From Roseibium marinum (GTDB lineage: Bacteria > Pseudomonadota > Alphaproteobacteria > Rhizobiales > Stappiaceae), in contig NZ_PPCN01000022.1 of the NCBI RefSeq assembly GCF_002906165.1, positions 1-60,986 of the forward strand: DNA of 60,986 bases, in the 5' to 3' direction. Position numbers and translations under genes: made by a program. The notes beneath the pieces were generated by a model, which saw only the letters and a program-made list of their open reading frames with translations, ran no database searches and was not told the DNA's origin. Each line of letters begins with the position of its first letter. The stretch's first letter is position 1. Below, in pieces: positions 1-8,292 of this stretch.

Positions 1-153
1 ACCTCGCAGCCACAACCCAGAACCTCCGCAAACTCGCAAAACTCATCCCGGCCCCGCAAACCGGCTGCCCTGCATGAAAAAGGACCGGATTGCTCAAACT
101 CAGCGCCCCGGTCAAAACCGCAAAACCATCGAGTTTTTCAACGGAATAGGCCG
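1..153 (+). mobile_element. 3' end of an IS1182-like element (remnant or cut by the window edge)
   Basis: The first 78 bases read in one frame as the tail of a transposase (NLRKLAKL followed by a stop at 76-78). The same NLRKLAK tail closes the IS1182-type transposase at 43.2-44.6 kb. Bases 131-153 form a terminal repeat whose core (rc CCGTTGAAAAA) is shared with both ends of that element. The rest lies outside the window, so it is unknown whether the element is complete. Confidence 0.7.
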
Positions 154-628
154 TAAGTACCCACTTGAACCCTATGGGTGAATGTCAGCTTTTTACCGAA
201 TGCAGGCTGCAAGCCGACAGTCCCCTCGCGGCCCCATTCCTGACGTTTGCTTACACAGCGGTGAAAGCTCGCTTGTGTCCATCTTTTAGACCGTCGATCA
301 TGTGGTAAAATGCTATTTTAGGAACAATGCTGAGCAACACCAAATTGACGGAATGAGGCGCGAAAAGCGACCAGGTCAACGAGGCGTGCCCAATGCGCAA
401 AAGCGTTCAACTTTTTGCTGTGTGCATTCCATTTTTCCTGGCGGCTGAAGGTCATCAAGGCTTTTGCAGGTCGAATGGCGGCGTCGGGATAGCCAACATG
501 CCGAAGATGTTAACTTTTCATTTACGAAAAAAACCTTGGCAGAATCGGTATTTTCCGTTTACCTGACGCCTAGATGGTGTTTTGACGTCTCAGGGCGTCA
601 GGTTGCTTCAAGGGGTGAACTTCTACCG
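154..628. other. Upstream region of the repABC operon
   Basis: No convincing gene is seen between the IS end and repA. This stretch must hold the repABC promoter and possibly parS centromere sites. By eye I found no clean 16-bp parS palindrome and no promoter I would defend. An open frame extends upstream of repA to 464, but its extra 55 residues are low-complexity and do not resemble RepA. Confidence 0.4.
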
Positions 629-1825
629 ATGACTTTTGAAAACACTTCAGAGCGTATAGCGCGCTATACGTCTCAATTGTCGGCGGAGCTCCATGATCTG
701 AGGGCGCAACTATATCCGCCGGAGGCGCGAAAGCAATTCGGGCGGACTTTCACAACGCAGGATCTTGCGAAGTTACTGAATATTCCGAAGAGCACCCTTC
801 GGACTTTGTCGCTGGATGGGAAGGGGCCTGTACCTGAACGTTCAAAGAACGGTTCCAGGATCTACACGCTTCAGCAAGTAGGTGAGCTACGCGAGTTTCT
901 TGCAAGCCAGAGACCAGATGAAGAACTTGCGCTCTTGCCGCATCGCCGGGGAGCCGAGCAGCTTCAAATTCTGGCGGCCGCCAACTTCAAGGGTGGGTCA
1001 AGCAAGACGACGACAAGCGTTCATCTGGCGCACTATCTCGCGTTGCAGGGGTATAGAGTTCTTTGTATTGATCTGGACCCGCAGGCGTCGATGACCTCAA
1101 CATTCGGGCTTCAGCCTGAATTTGATGTTGGTGATGACGAAACCGCCTATGCCGCGTTGCGTTATGACACAAATCGTCGGCCTTTAAAGGAGGTCATCAG
1201 GGAAACCTACTTCCCGGGGTTGGATCTCATACCTGCCAATCTGGAGCTGATGGATTTTGAGTTCGACACGCCATCTGCATTGAACAAAGGAGTCCGCGAC
1301 GAACTCGGACTTTTTTTCGCCCGTTTGCGAAGCGCGATCAGCACCGTTGAAGACGATTACGACATGGTCGTAATCGATACGCCGCCTTCGTTGGGCTATT
1401 CGACATTGGCTGCTTTGTATGCGGCCACAGGGATGATCGTCACGGTGCATCCCGCAATGCTTGATGTGGCTTCCTGCAATCAGTTTCTAATCATGATTTC
1501 TCAGCTTTCTGACGTTCTCGAAGAGTTTGGCGCGAAGTTTCAGCATTCGTTTTTCAGGATACTTCTGACGCGCGTAAACCCGAATGATGGACCTCAAAAA
1601 TTCATGTCTTCCGTCATGCGCAAGCTTTTTGCCGAGGACATGATGGTGGCCGAAGCCTTGGAGTCGACAGCGGTTGCGGCAGCCGGGGTCGCGAAAAAAT
1701 CTCTCTATGAGCTCGAAAACGGCGAAGTTGGAAGAGACCCGCTGCTTCGCGCGCTGGATAGCGTCGATCGCGTGAACGCCGAGATACTAGGGCTCATTCA
1801 CGAGCAATGGGGTAGGGCATCATGA
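629..1825 (+). CDS. repA: RepA, ParA-type plasmid partition ATPase
   Basis: The first gene of a repABC operon encodes a ParA-family ATPase that moves plasmid copies and represses the operon together with RepB. From the start chosen at 629 it is 398 residues, the usual RepA size; an AGGGG lies about 13 bases upstream. An N-terminal helix-turn-helix part (FTTQDLAKLLNIPKSTLR) is followed by the deviant Walker A KGGSSKTT (about residue 121), the A' motif IDLDPQAS and the Walker B-like VVIDTPP. The longer frame from 464 is judged artefactual. The stop overlaps the repB start by four bases (ATGA), showing translational coupling. Identification is secure; only the start is inferred. Confidence 0.95.
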   Translation: MTFENTSERIARYTSQLSAELHDLRAQLYPPEARKQFGRTFTTQDLAKLLNIPKSTLRTLSLDGKGPVPERSKNGSRIYTLQQVGELREFLASQRPDEELALLPHRRGAEQLQILAAANFKGGSSKTTTSVHLAHYLALQGYRVLCIDLDPQASMTSTFGLQPEFDVGDDETAYAALRYDTNRRPLKEVIRETYFPGLDLIPANLELMDFEFDTPSALNKGVRDELGLFFARLRSAISTVEDDYDMVVIDTPPSLGYSTLAALYAATGMIVTVHPAMLDVASCNQFLIMISQLSDVLEEFGAKFQHSFFRILLTRVNPNDGPQKFMSSVMRKLFAEDMMVAEALESTAVAAAGVAKKSLYELENGEVGRDPLLRALDSVDRVNAEILGLIHEQWGRAS

Positions 1826-2826
1826 AGAAAGGCATACTGAAAACGCTGACTTCAGCAGCAGGACAAGCGCATACGAGTCAAACGAACTCAATGCCGGTTG
1901 CCCCTAAAAGGGCAAAGGGCTCTCCGGTTCTTGCCAATGCTGAAAAAGCACTTCGAGATCTCGCCGGCGACAGCATCGTCAATTTGGATCCCCACCGTAT
2001 TGAGCCTTCGCCTTTTCGGGATCGGATGGAAGAAGACGCAGAGGCGAGAGAACAACAAGACGAGTTGAAACGCTCGGTGTTGAAAGAAGGCCAAAAAATA
2101 CCGGTTCTGGTTCGGCCACACCCTTCTAAGCCTAATTGTTATCAGCTTGCTTATGGACATCGCCGCTGGAAGGCAATTAAGGAAATAGCGGCGGAATCCG
2201 ATCGGCCGGAAACGGTCTTCTTGAGAGCGTATGTCCGGGATCTGACAGATGCCGAGCTTATTCACGAGCAAACGATTGAAAACGGCGTTCGCGAGAACCT
2301 CTCCTGGATTGAGAAAGCTCTTTGGGCGCAGCAGCTGAAATCCACTGGAATCAGGCAGCGCGAAATGACTTCGCTACTCGGAGTGTCTGAGGCCGAAGTC
2401 TCCCGTCTGTTCAAGGTGCTTAATAGCGTTCCCGAAGCGATGATCAGGGCCATTGGCCGTGCGGATGGGATAGGGCGGCCGAGTTGGTTGGAGCTGGCCG
2501 AAAAAATGGAAGCTGCTCCCGACAAATTGGAGACGGCTCTCGCTTTGTCGCAGACTGCAGATTTCGCTTCGTTGGATTCCCCTAAACGGTTTGACCTCGT
2601 GATCAGAGCGTTTGGAGGAAATGCGCGCAATACAAACCAAATTCCCAAAGCGGCAACTGAAGTTCGCCTTGGTCAGGAGCTGATCTGTTCAGCAAAATCA
2701 AACAGAACCGGCTTCCAACTCAGTTTTCCAAAGTCTCAAAACGACTTCGGGGAGTGGTTGAGCCAGAATATGGAACGCATTTACACTGACTTCACTGCTC
2801 AAAAGGCTGACAAATCAAATGATTAG
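1822..2826 (+). CDS. repB: RepB, ParB-type partition protein
   Basis: A 334-residue ParB/Spo0J-family protein that binds centromere-like parS sites and works with RepA in plasmid segregation and operon repression. The N-terminal ParB nuclease-like domain carries the arginine-rich box YGHRRWKA. A central helix-turn-helix follows (QREMTSLLGVSEAEVSRLF). Length and position between repA and repC match the repABC family. Translation is coupled to repA through the ATGA overlap. The parS sites it recognises were not located by eye. Confidence 0.94.
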   Translation: MKKGILKTLTSAAGQAHTSQTNSMPVAPKRAKGSPVLANAEKALRDLAGDSIVNLDPHRIEPSPFRDRMEEDAEAREQQDELKRSVLKEGQKIPVLVRPHPSKPNCYQLAYGHRRWKAIKEIAAESDRPETVFLRAYVRDLTDAELIHEQTIENGVRENLSWIEKALWAQQLKSTGIRQREMTSLLGVSEAEVSRLFKVLNSVPEAMIRAIGRADGIGRPSWLELAEKMEAAPDKLETALALSQTADFASLDSPKRFDLVIRAFGGNARNTNQIPKAATEVRLGQELICSAKSNRTGFQLSFPKSQNDFGEWLSQNMERIYTDFTAQKADKSND

Positions 2827-3059
2827 GAGGTTCAATGCGGTAGTCTGAAACAAAGAACCCGCCAATGAGGCGGGTCCTAATGAGACAAGCACAAGTGCCT
2901 AAAATCTCAGTCTAGCAACTCGAATTTTAGAATCACTTGTAGCGTAAGGCAAGCTCTGTCTTTGAGCAGAGCACGATTTCTTGCGCCTTTCTGCTTGTCT
3001 CGCATCTGCAATTTTTTGATGACCGGTTGCCGTGTGCGGTTTCCGGCACGGGAGGACTC
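2827..3059. promoter_or_regulatory. repB-repC intergenic region with antisense-RNA-type structures
   Basis: In repABC plasmids this gap encodes a small counter-transcribed RNA that limits RepC synthesis. Three structures fit that role. The first is a hairpin at 2857-2875 (ACCCGCC/GGCGGGT) that on the minus strand is followed by a T-rich run, as expected of the antisense terminator. The second is a long stem formed by 2891-2905 and 2924-2940 (ACAAGTG..CTAAAAT against ATTTTAG..CACTTGT). The third is a hairpin at 2953-2972 (GCTCTG/CAGAGC). A strong ribosome binding site GGAGGA precedes repC. The antisense promoter is inferred, not identified. Confidence 0.65.
2857..2875 (-). terminator. Probable terminator of the repABC antisense RNA
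   Basis: A seven-base-pair stem ACCCGCC/GGCGGGT with loop AATGA is followed on the minus strand by TCTTTGTTTC. The location just after repB and the orientation match the antisense (incA-type) RNA terminators of repABC operons. Confidence 0.55.
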
Positions 3060-4328
3060 ATGTCTTCAGCACATCAGATCGCGAGTTTTCGCAAGGTATC
3101 GGCCGGTATTCTGGCAAGCGCCCATTTGGCGGCGCGCGAAGAACGGCCCCAGGTAGCCAAAAGGGACCTGTCCCTGGTTCTCAAACGCGTCGCGCCAGCA
3201 TTGGGGGTCGATGGAACCGCCTATCACGTCCTGGATATCCTGCTTGGTCTTGTCCAGGCGGATGATTTCAATGCTGGGCGCCGTCCCGTCGTCGCCATTT
3301 CAAACCAGCGTCTTGCGGAATACACCCGCCGCACACCGCGCACCGTCACACGATGCCTGAAGAAACTCGTCGAGGTGGGTATCCTGGCGTATCGCGACAG
3401 CCCGACCGGCCGCCGCTATGTTTACCAGAATACCGGTGGTTCACAGGATCAAGCCTATGGCCTTGATTTTACGCCGGCGTGTTTCAACTTCCAAGCGTTT
3501 AAGGATCAGGCGGCTTCCTTTCAGCGGCGCATCAAGGCACTGCAGGAAGCAAAGCGGGCGGTCACACGCTTTTCCCGGGCGCTTGTCGACTTGGTGGACG
3601 CTCTTGGCTGTGACTATCAGGACTATATCTCGAGGTTGGATGTTATCCTTGATCTGGACGATCTTGAGCCGGTGGAGAAGGCGAAACGCTTGGAAGGCCT
3701 GTATCTCGAAGCAGTAGCAACCTTCGAGGCTCAAGCCATTGAAGCTGAATCAGAAAATGAGACTGATATGTCATCCGCGGGTGACATTGGTGTCAGCCCT
3801 TTATCTATTACAACCCCAACAGACTCATTTGGAAGTAATAGAAATCGGACTTGCTCTAACGAGCAAGAAATCCAAGACCATGCTGACAACGGCTACGCCG
3901 TTGAAGAGGCTCTTGAAAAGGAGCCTGGCGGAGCCGCCATTCGAAAACAATACCCCAAACACCAAGCAGCAAGGGCAGCGGGAGGCAAATCCGCGGAAAC
4001 AAACCTCGACGGCGTTTCAATCGGGCTCATCAAATCTGCCTGCTCCAACATCCAGGAAGAACTGGGCCTGTCATTTTCAAACTGGGCAATGCTCTGCAAC
4101 GCGACAGACCAGTTGCGGATGTTGATCGGCCTAAGTCCAGCCGGATACCAGAATGCCGTAGAACGCCAAGGCAGATATCTCGCCGCCGCATGTCTCGCCG
4201 TCGTTGCTGAAAAAGCCCTCCGAAATCCCGAGCAAATTACATCGCCGGGAGGATATTTCCGCGCCATGATCGACAGGGCAGGGGACGGAAAACTCCACCT
4301 CCATAAGTCACTCCATGGCCTCGTCTGA
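3060..4328 (+). CDS. repC: RepC, plasmid replication initiator (repABC)
   Basis: A 422-residue initiator with the typical RepC opening (IASFRKVSAG), a winged-helix region (RLAEYTRRTPRTVTRCLKKLVEVGIL, near residue 90) and the conserved C-terminal block ending SPGGYFRAMIDRAGDGKLHLHKS spread over the last 30 residues. The start at 3060 is set by GGAGGA five bases upstream; an earlier in-frame ATG at 3027 has no such signal. An AT-richer stretch inside the gene (about 3740-3900) is where the origin of repABC plasmids normally lies. It is the first of two RepC-type initiators in this window. Confidence 0.94.
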   Translation: MSSAHQIASFRKVSAGILASAHLAAREERPQVAKRDLSLVLKRVAPALGVDGTAYHVLDILLGLVQADDFNAGRRPVVAISNQRLAEYTRRTPRTVTRCLKKLVEVGILAYRDSPTGRRYVYQNTGGSQDQAYGLDFTPACFNFQAFKDQAASFQRRIKALQEAKRAVTRFSRALVDLVDALGCDYQDYISRLDVILDLDDLEPVEKAKRLEGLYLEAVATFEAQAIEAESENETDMSSAGDIGVSPLSITTPTDSFGSNRNRTCSNEQEIQDHADNGYAVEEALEKEPGGAAIRKQYPKHQAARAAGGKSAETNLDGVSIGLIKSACSNIQEELGLSFSNWAMLCNATDQLRMLIGLSPAGYQNAVERQGRYLAAACLAVVAEKALRNPEQITSPGGYFRAMIDRAGDGKLHLHKSLHGLV

Positions 4329-4483
4329 CCCGGGCGCGGGTGGCGAAAGACTTGCGGTTTTGTGGCATCGAATTTAACGAGCCGGAGGTTTTGGCACCGA
4401 GTGTACGAGTTGAGGCGGATGTCTGCTGGGACAGGTTCTTAGGTGTTAGTCCCGGCATTTGATGGATCGGTTTGATGATGAAA

Positions 4484-4594
4484 TGAACCGCACCGGTTTT
4501 GCCGGAGACCATTTGGCTTAAGTTATGCGGCCACGGCTGGCGCGTCTAGCATGGCGTAGTATCGTTCTTCGGCTTCAGCCGGAGGGATGGGAAA
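4484..4594 (-). mobile_element. IS3-family remnant (orfB tail plus terminal repeat)
   Basis: On the minus strand a short frame reads IPPAEAEERYYAMLDAPAVA and then a stop at 4523-4525, which is the usual C-terminus of IS3-family OrfB transposases. It is followed by the terminal repeat TGAACCGCACCGGTTTTGCC (plus-strand 4484-4503). Nothing upstream of the tail is recognisable, so only this scrap remains. Confidence 0.6.
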
Positions 4595-4918
4595 AGAACT
4601 CGGTAATTTCATCCCACCTCGATATCCGAAACAATCAAGTCAAACAACTTGGCAATACCAGTGGAACGGCCATGACGCTCTTTCGCGTCACGTCGAAATT
4701 CCTGGCCGTCTATGGCAATGAAGCAGAAACGCCCACCATGCAGGAGTTGTTCGCCGCCGGACGAGCCTTTGCCCGGAGGATGGCTAAGCCGATGACTGAA
4801 AGGTTGGCGTTGCAACGCAAAGAGCTGCCTTTTCACGGGTCTGTCGCAACTTTAGGGAAGGGACATATAGCATGTCTTTGGTAAGGCGGCTTGAACTGAG
4901 CGGCCGCCTCTTTTTGTC
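4595..4918. other. Spacer with no supported gene
   Basis: An open frame on the plus strand (4525-4884) crosses the IS scrap and has no family resemblance I can recognise. Part of it (from about 4672) could encode a short helical peptide with a basic segment, but no ribosome binding site supports it. The only clear signal is the terminator at 4884-4915. Confidence 0.35.
4884..4915 (+). terminator. Rho-independent terminator
   Basis: AGGCGGC (4884-4890) pairs with GCCGCCT (4903-4909) and is followed by CTTTTTG. It stops plus-strand transcription arriving from the rep side just before the convergent mogA gene. Confidence 0.65.
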
Positions 4919-5440
4919 CTACCGTCCAGGCCAGTGGGCTTTCAGGATTGCTGGGTCAGTCTCCATTTTTCCGGCTCCGATCAAGTGCAGGCAATAGGGG
5001 ATCGCCGGAAAGACCGTGCTGAGGCAGACATCAATGCTCGACGGGGCGCCGGGCAAATTGATGATAAAGGTCTTCCCGCGCGTTCCTGCGGTTTGCCGCG
5101 AGAGGATCGCGGTCGGTACTTGATCGAGACTGCTCCGGCGCATCAATTCGCCAAAACCGGGAAATTCCTTCACGAGCACTGCGCGCATGGCTTCCGGTGT
5201 GAGATCGCGTGGCGAAGGACCGGTGCCTCCGGTCGTCAGAACCATATCGACCCTTTGCTGGTCGCATAGTTCGATGAGTTCGTCCCGGACAGTTTCAAAG
5301 CCGTCGGAAATAGTCTTCCGCGAAATCTCCATCGGCGAGGTTATAGCTCTGCGAAGCCACCTTTCTATGGCCGGACCTCCAACGTCTTCATACTCCCCTC
5401 GGCTGGCGCGATCTGAAATTGTGAGAATGGTGATGCGCAT
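4919..5440 (-). CDS. mogA: Molybdopterin adenylyltransferase (MogA/MoaB family)
   Basis: A 173-residue protein of the MogA/MoaB fold that adenylylates molybdopterin before molybdenum insertion, or its MoaB-type relative. The nucleotide-binding motif TTGGTGPSPRD lies at residues 69-79, and a conserved NLPGAP block near residue 127. The start is fixed by GGAGG seven bases upstream. It is the last gene of a minus-strand cluster (carbonic anhydrase remnant, DUF2478 gene, moaA, mogA) that would supply the cofactor for the NarG subunit encoded downstream in the window. MogA and MoaB cannot be separated confidently by eye; MogA is the preferred reading. Confidence 0.88.
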   Translation of the reverse strand: MRITILTISDRASRGEYEDVGGPAIERWLRRAITSPMEISRKTISDGFETVRDELIELCDQQRVDMVLTTGGTGPSPRDLTPEAMRAVLVKEFPGFGELMRRSSLDQVPTAILSRQTAGTRGKTFIINLPGAPSSIDVCLSTVFPAIPYCLHLIGAGKMETDPAILKAHWPGR

Positions 5441-5522
5441 GTCTTAACCTCCAAATGTAGACATTGTTCGTGCAATGCCTGAAGTCCGATTGGTTTCGAT
5501 GTGAAAGTCGTGTCCACGCGGT

Positions 5523-6209
5523 TTAATAAAAACCGCGTGCCTGGTGAGGCGTTCGGTCTCTTTCATTGCCGTCAGATCGACTCAGCCCGTCGCGCAGGGA
5601 AACGCTGCCTTCCTGGCCCATGCAGGTATAGAGGTCACCTGTGCAGCTCAGGCGCATACGATTGCAGTCGGAGCAAAAGTCGCAGGACAAACGGGTGATG
5701 AAATCGACCTTCCCGTCGGTCTCGCCAACACACATATATTTTGCGGGACCGCCGCTGGATTCTTGTAAGGGCTCTGGCGACCAACGCTCGGCAGGCTCGT
5801 TCCGAAGCACCCCGACCGACAGAAAACTGCTACTCGGGCAGGAGCCGACATCGCCCAGAGGTAATTCCTCGAGAAGCGAGCCATTCGTGGTCAGGGTCAA
5901 CTTGTCAAGTCCGTCGGATTCAAGGAGCCGGGAGAGGTTCCCAAGCAGGCTCATCACATTCTTGCGCACCAGTGGCTCGTCGCCCGTCAGCCCGATCTTA
6001 CGCACACCGTGATTGATGAAGATCGTGGCCAGCCGGCAGAGCTCTTCAAGGGACGGGACATCCTTACGCGGCGGGAATGTCATGTGTTCTGCCATGCAAC
6101 AGGTGCAGCGGAGATCGCATCTGTCTGGGATGGACAAGCGGAAATAGGTCGCCGCCGTTGGCTCGATCCTGTCCGCAAATGCACCGCGCCGGGAGACCGT
6201 GTCAGCCAT
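5523..6209 (-). pseudogene. moaA: moaA, GTP 3',8-cyclase with a central deletion
   Basis: MoaA is a radical-SAM enzyme with two [4Fe-4S] clusters that starts molybdenum cofactor synthesis from GTP. Here both cluster motifs survive: CX3CX2C at residues 31, 35 and 38, and CX2CX13C at 179, 182 and 196. The protein is only 228 residues against about 330 normally. After TLTTNGSLLEE (residue about 115) it jumps directly to the part that normally follows the ETMP motif, so roughly 85-95 residues of the barrel are missing in frame. The usual GGEP motif reads GDEP, and the normal C-terminal tail with its GG end is absent. The start at 6209 overlaps the DUF2478 gene by eight bases. It is almost certainly inactive as a cyclase. 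Confidence 0.8.
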
Positions 6210-6747
6210 GGGCAGCCGTCGCGACGGGAGCCGGTACCACTTCAGCGCACCAGAATAGAATGCCGGCCGTGTCTTCCGGCAGTTCAACCGCCAGGTCGCC
6301 GGCGAACCTTCGCCAGTCTTCCAGGTATGGCGAGCGCACCGCGGTGAGAACGGGAATGTTTCTTTCCACCGCAGTTGCAATCAGCTGCCGGAAACCCTGG
6401 CCATCCTGTTCTCCCTTGCCAAACCGATTGAGCACGAGGAGATCCGGAAACCTGTCGAGTTCGCGTGTCAGGCGCGCCGTGATCTCGGCAAGTCCGCGAG
6501 GGTCCAGTCGGCATCCGCGCGAGGCCCTGCCAAGGGGCTGCGAAATATCGATGCGTTCGCCGGTTGAAAGAAGTTCCAACCCCATTTCCGCGCAGCAGAC
6601 ATCGACAGCTTCAGCGTGTCGTTGCAATACGCCTGAAACACGGTGGCCGTTGCGGCGGAGCGTGTCGCAAACACTTTGCAAAAGAAGGTCCACTTCGCCG
6701 CCTTTGGTGGTGAGGACGGCAGCACAGATAGGTGTCGTCTCAGTCAT
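6202..6747 (-). CDS. DUF2478 protein, molybdenum-linked NTPase-like
   Basis: A 181-residue protein of the DUF2478 family, recognised by the opening with a glycine-containing loop (LTTKGGEVDLLL), a cysteine pair (VDVCCAEM) and the motif LLVLNRFGKGEQDGQG. Members occur next to molybdate transport or cofactor genes and resemble small nucleotide-binding proteins; the biochemical role is not established. AAAGGAAAG lies just before the start. It overlaps the deleted moaA by eight bases, so the two were co-translated. Confidence 0.75.
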   Translation of the reverse strand: MTETTPICAAVLTTKGGEVDLLLQSVCDTLRRNGHRVSGVLQRHAEAVDVCCAEMGLELLSTGERIDISQPLGRASRGCRLDPRGLAEITARLTRELDRFPDLLVLNRFGKGEQDGQGFRQLIATAVERNIPVLTAVRSPYLEDWRRFAGDLAVELPEDTAGILFWCAEVVPAPVATAAHG

Positions 6748-7305
6748 CTGTCTTTCCTTTTCAATGGATGAGGTTGGGTTTCCATATCGTCGTCCGGAAC
6801 GGGAGGAAGATGGGGGCAGGACCAGGGCAGTCCGATTCTGCGATGATCCAGGTTGCGGATAAGCCCATCTCTCAAATAGTAAACTCGGCCGTGTTCGTCC
6901 GCGACATCAAGGATGGGGTGGAGCCAATGATCCACGATGCCATATGCCGGTGCTGTCCTTCGCCGTCTTCACGCCGCCATATCCGGAATTGCTGCAGACA
7001 TTGATATGTTTCACCCAAAGGTTCTCGACCGCGAATTCAAGTACAGACAGCAGGTTGAGATCGCTTGGATGCACGAGATTGGCCAAGTCGCGATGAACGA
7101 TGATTTCGCCGGGCTTGCGGCCGGTGGTCAACATTTGCTGCGATAACATGAGCCGCCCGCCGAATTGTTCGGTCCGGACTGCGAACTTCACCGTGACGGA
7201 GAATGAGTTTAAGCCGAGCGCTCTGTACTGGTTTGAGCGTGTGACCCACTTCCAGCGAATGCATGGTACAAGCCCCTTTTTTCGAGAACACCGAAGCGGT
7301 GTCAT
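6748..7305 (-). pseudogene. Beta-carbonic anhydrase remnant
   Basis: Pieces of a beta-class carbonic anhydrase are spread over two minus-strand frames. One frame (upper part) has GEIIVHRDLANLVHPSDLN and then a degenerate zinc-ligand region with NSGYGGVKTA where the family has HxxCGG. The other frame (6744-6935) has WLHPILDVADEHGR and YYLRDGLI, matching the end of the family. The CxDSR active-site block is missing and the fragments need at least one frameshift plus an internal deletion. An NNR-type box lies about 40 bases upstream of its first possible start, so the remnant still heads the Mo-cofactor transcription unit. Confidence 0.7.
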
Positions 7306-7343
7306 CTCGATTTAGATGAGGCCAGATTGCGGGGTATTTTCAG

Positions 7344-7357
7344 TTGACCTTTGTCAA
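7344..7357. promoter_or_regulatory. NNR/DNR-type box TTGAC-N4-GTCAA
   Basis: A perfect dyad TTGACctttGTCAA, the site type bound by NnrR/DNR-like Crp-family regulators. It lies between the minus-strand Mo-cofactor unit (first frame starts at 7305) and the plus-strand regulator at 7507. The distance suits control of the minus-strand unit. Confidence 0.65.
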
Positions 7358-7480
7358 ACGGATTGGTGGTTTCCCGGAAAAAAAGTTGGCAGAGGATCAA
7401 CATCAAATAACACGGAAAACAATGGCAAGGGCTACGGTTGCATCCAACAAATCACTAGGGTACTTCTGCCAACTGAGGGC

Positions 7481-7494
7481 TTGATAAACATCAA
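7481..7494. promoter_or_regulatory. FNR-type box TTGAT-N4-ATCAA
   Basis: A perfect dyad TTGATaaacATCAA ends only 12 bases before the start codon of the Crp-family regulator at 7507. So close to the gene it would more naturally block transcription or translation initiation than activate it, suggesting autorepression. Confidence 0.6.
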
Positions 7495-7506
7495 GAGGAC
7501 GAGGGC

Positions 7507-8205
7507 ATGCGCACAACCGATTTGGAAGTGGTCAGAGGTCTGCGGCTTTTCTGCAGCATGAGCGAGCAGGCCTTCGATGATCTGGTGCAGGCTGCCTACG
7601 TCCAGAACTTTCCCGCTCAGCTGGATCTGATCCATGAAGGAGAACCGGCTGATTTTCTCTATGTCGTCCTGGAGGGAAGTGTCGAGCTCTATACCAACTG
7701 GAATGGCCGCTCGGCGACCATGGGGATGGTTTCCCCCGTCACGACATTCATCCTGGCTGCCGTATTGAAAGACGCGATCTGCCTCATGTCGGCGCGTACC
7801 TGCGAGCGGTGCAAGTTGCTGTTGATCCCTTCGGCAAACGTTCGGGCCGCCTTTCATCGCGACGAAGCGTTTTCGCATGCGATCATCATAGAGCTTGCGG
7901 ATTGTTATCGAACGGTCGTCAAGGAACACAAGAACCTGAAGTTGCGTTCCGGTGTGGAGCGTCTGGCAAACAAGCTGCTTCACTATCACACCGTTCAGGG
8001 GGGAAATGGCCGGGTCGTGTTGCCCTATGACAAGAAACTTCTGGCCTCTATGCTGGCCATGACGCCGGAAAATCTCTCCAGAGCGTTCAATACGCTCAGA
8101 CCTTACGGGGTCGAGGTCAACGGAGCCGAAATCACCTTCACCGACCTCAAGGGGCTCGAAACCCTAGCCAAGCCAAACCGGCTCATCGACGACCGGCAGG
8201 TTTGA
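7507..8205 (+). CDS. Crp/FNR-family transcriptional regulator
   Basis: A 232-residue Crp/FNR-type protein: a cyclic-nucleotide-binding-like barrel (about residues 15-120), a long dimer helix and a C-terminal winged helix with LLASMLAMTPENLSRAFNTL. The ENLSR recognition helix is of the kind that reads TTGAT/TTGAC half sites. The N-terminal four-cysteine cluster of true FNR is absent (cysteines are scattered: positions about 18, 91, 99 and 102), so it is not a classical oxygen-sensing FNR. An NnrR/DNR-like NO-responsive role is inferred from the neighbours nnrS, norEF and nar. It stands alone on the plus strand, with an FNR-type box overlapping its leader. Confidence 0.85.
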   Translation: MRTTDLEVVRGLRLFCSMSEQAFDDLVQAAYVQNFPAQLDLIHEGEPADFLYVVLEGSVELYTNWNGRSATMGMVSPVTTFILAAVLKDAICLMSARTCERCKLLLIPSANVRAAFHRDEAFSHAIIIELADCYRTVVKEHKNLKLRSGVERLANKLLHYHTVQGGNGRVVLPYDKKLLASMLAMTPENLSRAFNTLRPYGVEVNGAEITFTDLKGLETLAKPNRLIDDRQV

Positions 8206-8292
8206 AACGCTCGCGACGAGCCCTTCGCCCGAGCTGACCTTCGAACCGCTTGCGCCGGAAGGCAGCGGCAAACGCGGGGCGGTGCAATCCGC

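Noticed and set aside
464..628. N-terminal extension of RepA
   Set aside because: The extra 55 residues do not look like RepA and a ribosome site precedes the ATG at 629.
154..628. parS centromere palindromes for RepB
   Set aside because: Searched upstream of repA and after repC for the GTT-N10-AAC type palindrome; only imperfect matches (for example around 311-330), not strong enough to report.
4525..4884. A 119-codon open frame after repC
   Set aside because: Its start lies within the antisense IS3 scrap and no ribosome site or family match supports it.
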